Origin: Hydractinia symbiolongicarpus
Lineage: Eukaryota; Cnidaria; Hydrozoa; Anthoathecata; Hydractiniidae
Reading direction: 5' to 3'
DNA length: 60,000 nt
Assembly (NCBI RefSeq): GCF_029227915.1
Contig: NC_079877.1
Coordinates: 25,943,851-26,003,850, forward strand
The position numbers and the translations under genes are program-made. This document shows positions 58,401 through 60,000 of the stretch, piece after piece. Each line of letters starts with the position of its first letter. Positions within the stretch are counted from its first letter, which is position 1. The notes under the pieces are model-generated. The model had not been told where the DNA came from. It worked only from the letters and a program-made list of their open reading frames with translations, and did no database searches.

Positions 58401-59267
58401 TGTACTCATTCAAAAATATGATAGTGATGCCAGCGAAGGTGACTTTCTGGAAAGTGTTAAAACGTTAGATCACTTGGATGAAGAAGACAAAGTGCGACTG
58501 AAAGAAATTCTTTCAATGCCTGACTTCCAAGACTTCTTGTCTCGAAGTAGTATGGTCATTGATCCAAACGACTCAGATGATGCAACGGACACCCCAAAGC
58601 CCGATAATCTGAATTCGGACTGTTTTGAAGAAGTAGAACACGTAGTCAACTATATAACTGGTACCGATGCTGAACAGGACTTAGCAGAGGCGGACTCTGC
58701 GGAGCCGGACTCTGCGGAGCGTGTGCAAAAAAACTACACAAAGAGTGCCGAAGATAGAAAACGATGCGCTGCGGTCGATAATACAGTTGAGCAAAAAAGT
58801 TTGGATAAAATTTTCACAGAATCTAAAATTATCCGCGATGATGTCGCATTGCAAAACCAAACAAAGCTAAATGCTGATACCAGTAAGATATTGCAAGAAT
58901 TTAACAGAGTCTTAAAAGCTTCCAGTACAGATTCCTCGCCAAGAAGTGGTCATGGTAACAGTCCTAGCAAAACAAAGCAAGTTCAGTTCTCTAATCACGT
59001 AGTAAAATTTCTGCAGCCCGAAAACAAAAGAGGTGGCAATGTTGGCCAACCTTTCGATGATACATCGTTTTATCGTAGTTACTTCCAGGAAGCGTTAGGA
59101 ATAACTTATCCCATGTTGACCCGCTTAGACGATGAAGACATTGAGAGAGATCTTGACGATGCTTCGTGCAGTTCAAATGCATCTCTCGGACAAAGTCCTA
59201 CTCAAGGGGAAAACTGCTCCGAGGAACAAACTAACTCTGCTAATAGCGCCATCTTTAACACATCAAG
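55459..59267 (+). CDS. C2H2-finger / long coiled-coil protein (3' partial)
   Basis: I do not recognise the family. Exons: 55459-55600, 55677-56414, 56915-59267 (GT-AG, phases 1, 1, 2), about 1,077 residues visible. ATG 55459 is the first in-frame ATG. Residues 10-33 hold a C2H2-like finger: Cys10, Cys13, His28, His33, with Phe19 and Leu25 at the expected hydrophobic places, spacing slightly long. A Ser-rich linker follows, then heptad-rich coiled coil from about residue 95 to 750, with a break at SSPPQGKHAPRT (57175-57210). The C-terminal part is acidic and disordered. KTKQVQFSNHVVKF (58972-59013) contains KQVQF, which fits the RVxF-type PP1-docking pattern; FYRSYFQEALGITYPMLTRL (59068-59127) may be a short conserved helix. 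Such proteins are often centrosomal, Golgi or cilia-linked, but this is inference. The reading frame continues into an exon outside the window. Confidence 0.85.
56415..56914. other. Intron 2 of the coiled-coil gene
   Basis: No coding signal. Contains a short telomere-like repeat (56694-56711) and otherwise A+T-rich sequence. Confidence 0.75.
56694..56711. repeat. Interstitial telomere-like repeat (TTAGGG)n
   Basis: GGGTTAGGGTTAGGGTTT, about 2.5 units, flanked by AACGTT and AACGCT. The unit agrees with metazoan telomeres. Confidence 0.75.
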
Positions 59268-60000
59268 GTATTTAAATTTGTCAGTTGCTTTAATTGGACA
59301 AAATTTTGCGAATTTTGCGATTTTTAGCCGTTTTTGGTCTTTCAAATTTTTCTTTCAAATTGCAAAATTTTATTCACTAAAAGTTTTTAAAAAAAATTCT
59401 GGATTTGAGTAAATTTAAATAAAATAATAAAGCGATAAATTGAAAAGCTTATTGTAAAACACTAGTCGTGAAAATTTATCTTACGGAAACGTTCTAATTT
59501 GCGAATTCGCGACCGTTTCTCCGATTAAATAGTCATCCGTAACAGTAGAGGTGATTTATATTTGATGTGGTTAACCTCACTAATTACGACAACTTTGCCA
59601 CAAAGACGGTTCTAGAATGTTTAAAGTTCCCATTTGAGCCTCAAAAACCTTTAAAATTTCTGCTTGACTAGTCAGCGGCCTTGCGTGTGGATCGTTACTA
59701 CGACATCATGGACACGGGTCTATCGGCTAACGCATCTGCACCATGACCGCTTATCAGTAGCCAATAAAATTTAATTCTGGCTGGCGTACAGTACCAGTGC
59801 TCAAACTACTTAGCGAAAGACACGTTTTTTAAATTTAAAATAAAAACTTTATTCGCTAAAATGAAACGTTGAGATTAAGTGTAATTACTACCGCAAACGA
59901 AATGTTTGGATGGTTTGACTATATAATAACGCAAGCTCATAATACTTCTATAACAGAATAGTTACATCAAGCCAACGGTTACTTACATTTAATCTCCAGG
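59268..60000. other. Intron 3 of the coiled-coil gene, to the window edge
   Basis: Starts with donor AAG|GTATTT. Contains AATTTTGCGAATTTTGCGAT-type strings (59301-59320) that recall the TTTTTGCG repeats at 4030-4200 and 50070-50180. The window ends ...TTTAATCTCCAG|G, so the next exon may begin at 60000. Confidence 0.6.

Noticed and set aside
57034-58409. Minus-strand frames in the coiled-coil gene
   Set aside because: Shadows of the + strand coiled coil, where Glu/Lys codons read as Phe/Ser/Leu on the other strand.

Overview
This window is eukaryotic, from an A+T-rich, intron-dense animal genome. The evidence is consistent GT-AG splicing of a dynein-family gene, a TTAGGG-type interstitial repeat, an intronic tRNA gene with metazoan-type A and B boxes, a decayed LINE tail, SINE-like copies and many simple repeats. 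I infer an invertebrate, possibly a cnidarian, but the sequence does not fix the phylum.

About 90% of the window (570-54500, + strand) is one giant gene whose 5' end lies to the left of the window. I rebuilt it by reading splice sites and reading phase by hand: 82 exons, every junction in phase, 14,608 coding nt, giving about 4,868 residues plus the missing N-terminus. It is a dynein heavy chain with tail, linker, AAA1-AAA6, stalk with microtubule-binding domain, and C-terminal domain, ending at a TGA at 54500. The best family guess is DNHD1-like. AAA1 has lost both Walker A and Walker B, and AAA2 and AAA4 have lost Walker A. Only AAA3 keeps an intact P-loop (GIEGCGKST). The stalk and microtubule-binding tip are retained. 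The protein therefore looks like a dynein that cannot use the normal AAA1 ATPase cycle.

Layout: 1-569 upstream flank; 570-15022 tail; 15731-25571 linker; 26472-27449 long linker/AAA1-entry exon; 27885-29979 AAA1; 30323-32255 AAA2; 32383-34531 AAA3; 35044-38883 AAA4; 39384-44161 stalk; 44287-46796 AAA5; 47562-52617 AAA6; 52816-54500 C-terminal domain. Introns carry a tRNA-Arg(TCG) gene on the opposite strand (42873-42945), a LINE 3' end (9200-9470), a duplicated SINE/foldback element (8349-8713), hairpins, minisatellites and microsatellites.

After a compact spacer of about 1 kb, a second + strand gene (55459 to beyond 59267) encodes a protein with one N-terminal C2H2-like zinc finger and a coiled coil of more than 600 residues. 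It has a possible PP1-docking motif and an acidic C-terminal part. I do not recognise its family. It runs off the right edge; an acceptor-like AG occurs at 59998-59999.

All gene models come from reading the sequence without alignment tools. Residue numbers for the dynein count from the first complete codon in the window (571-573).
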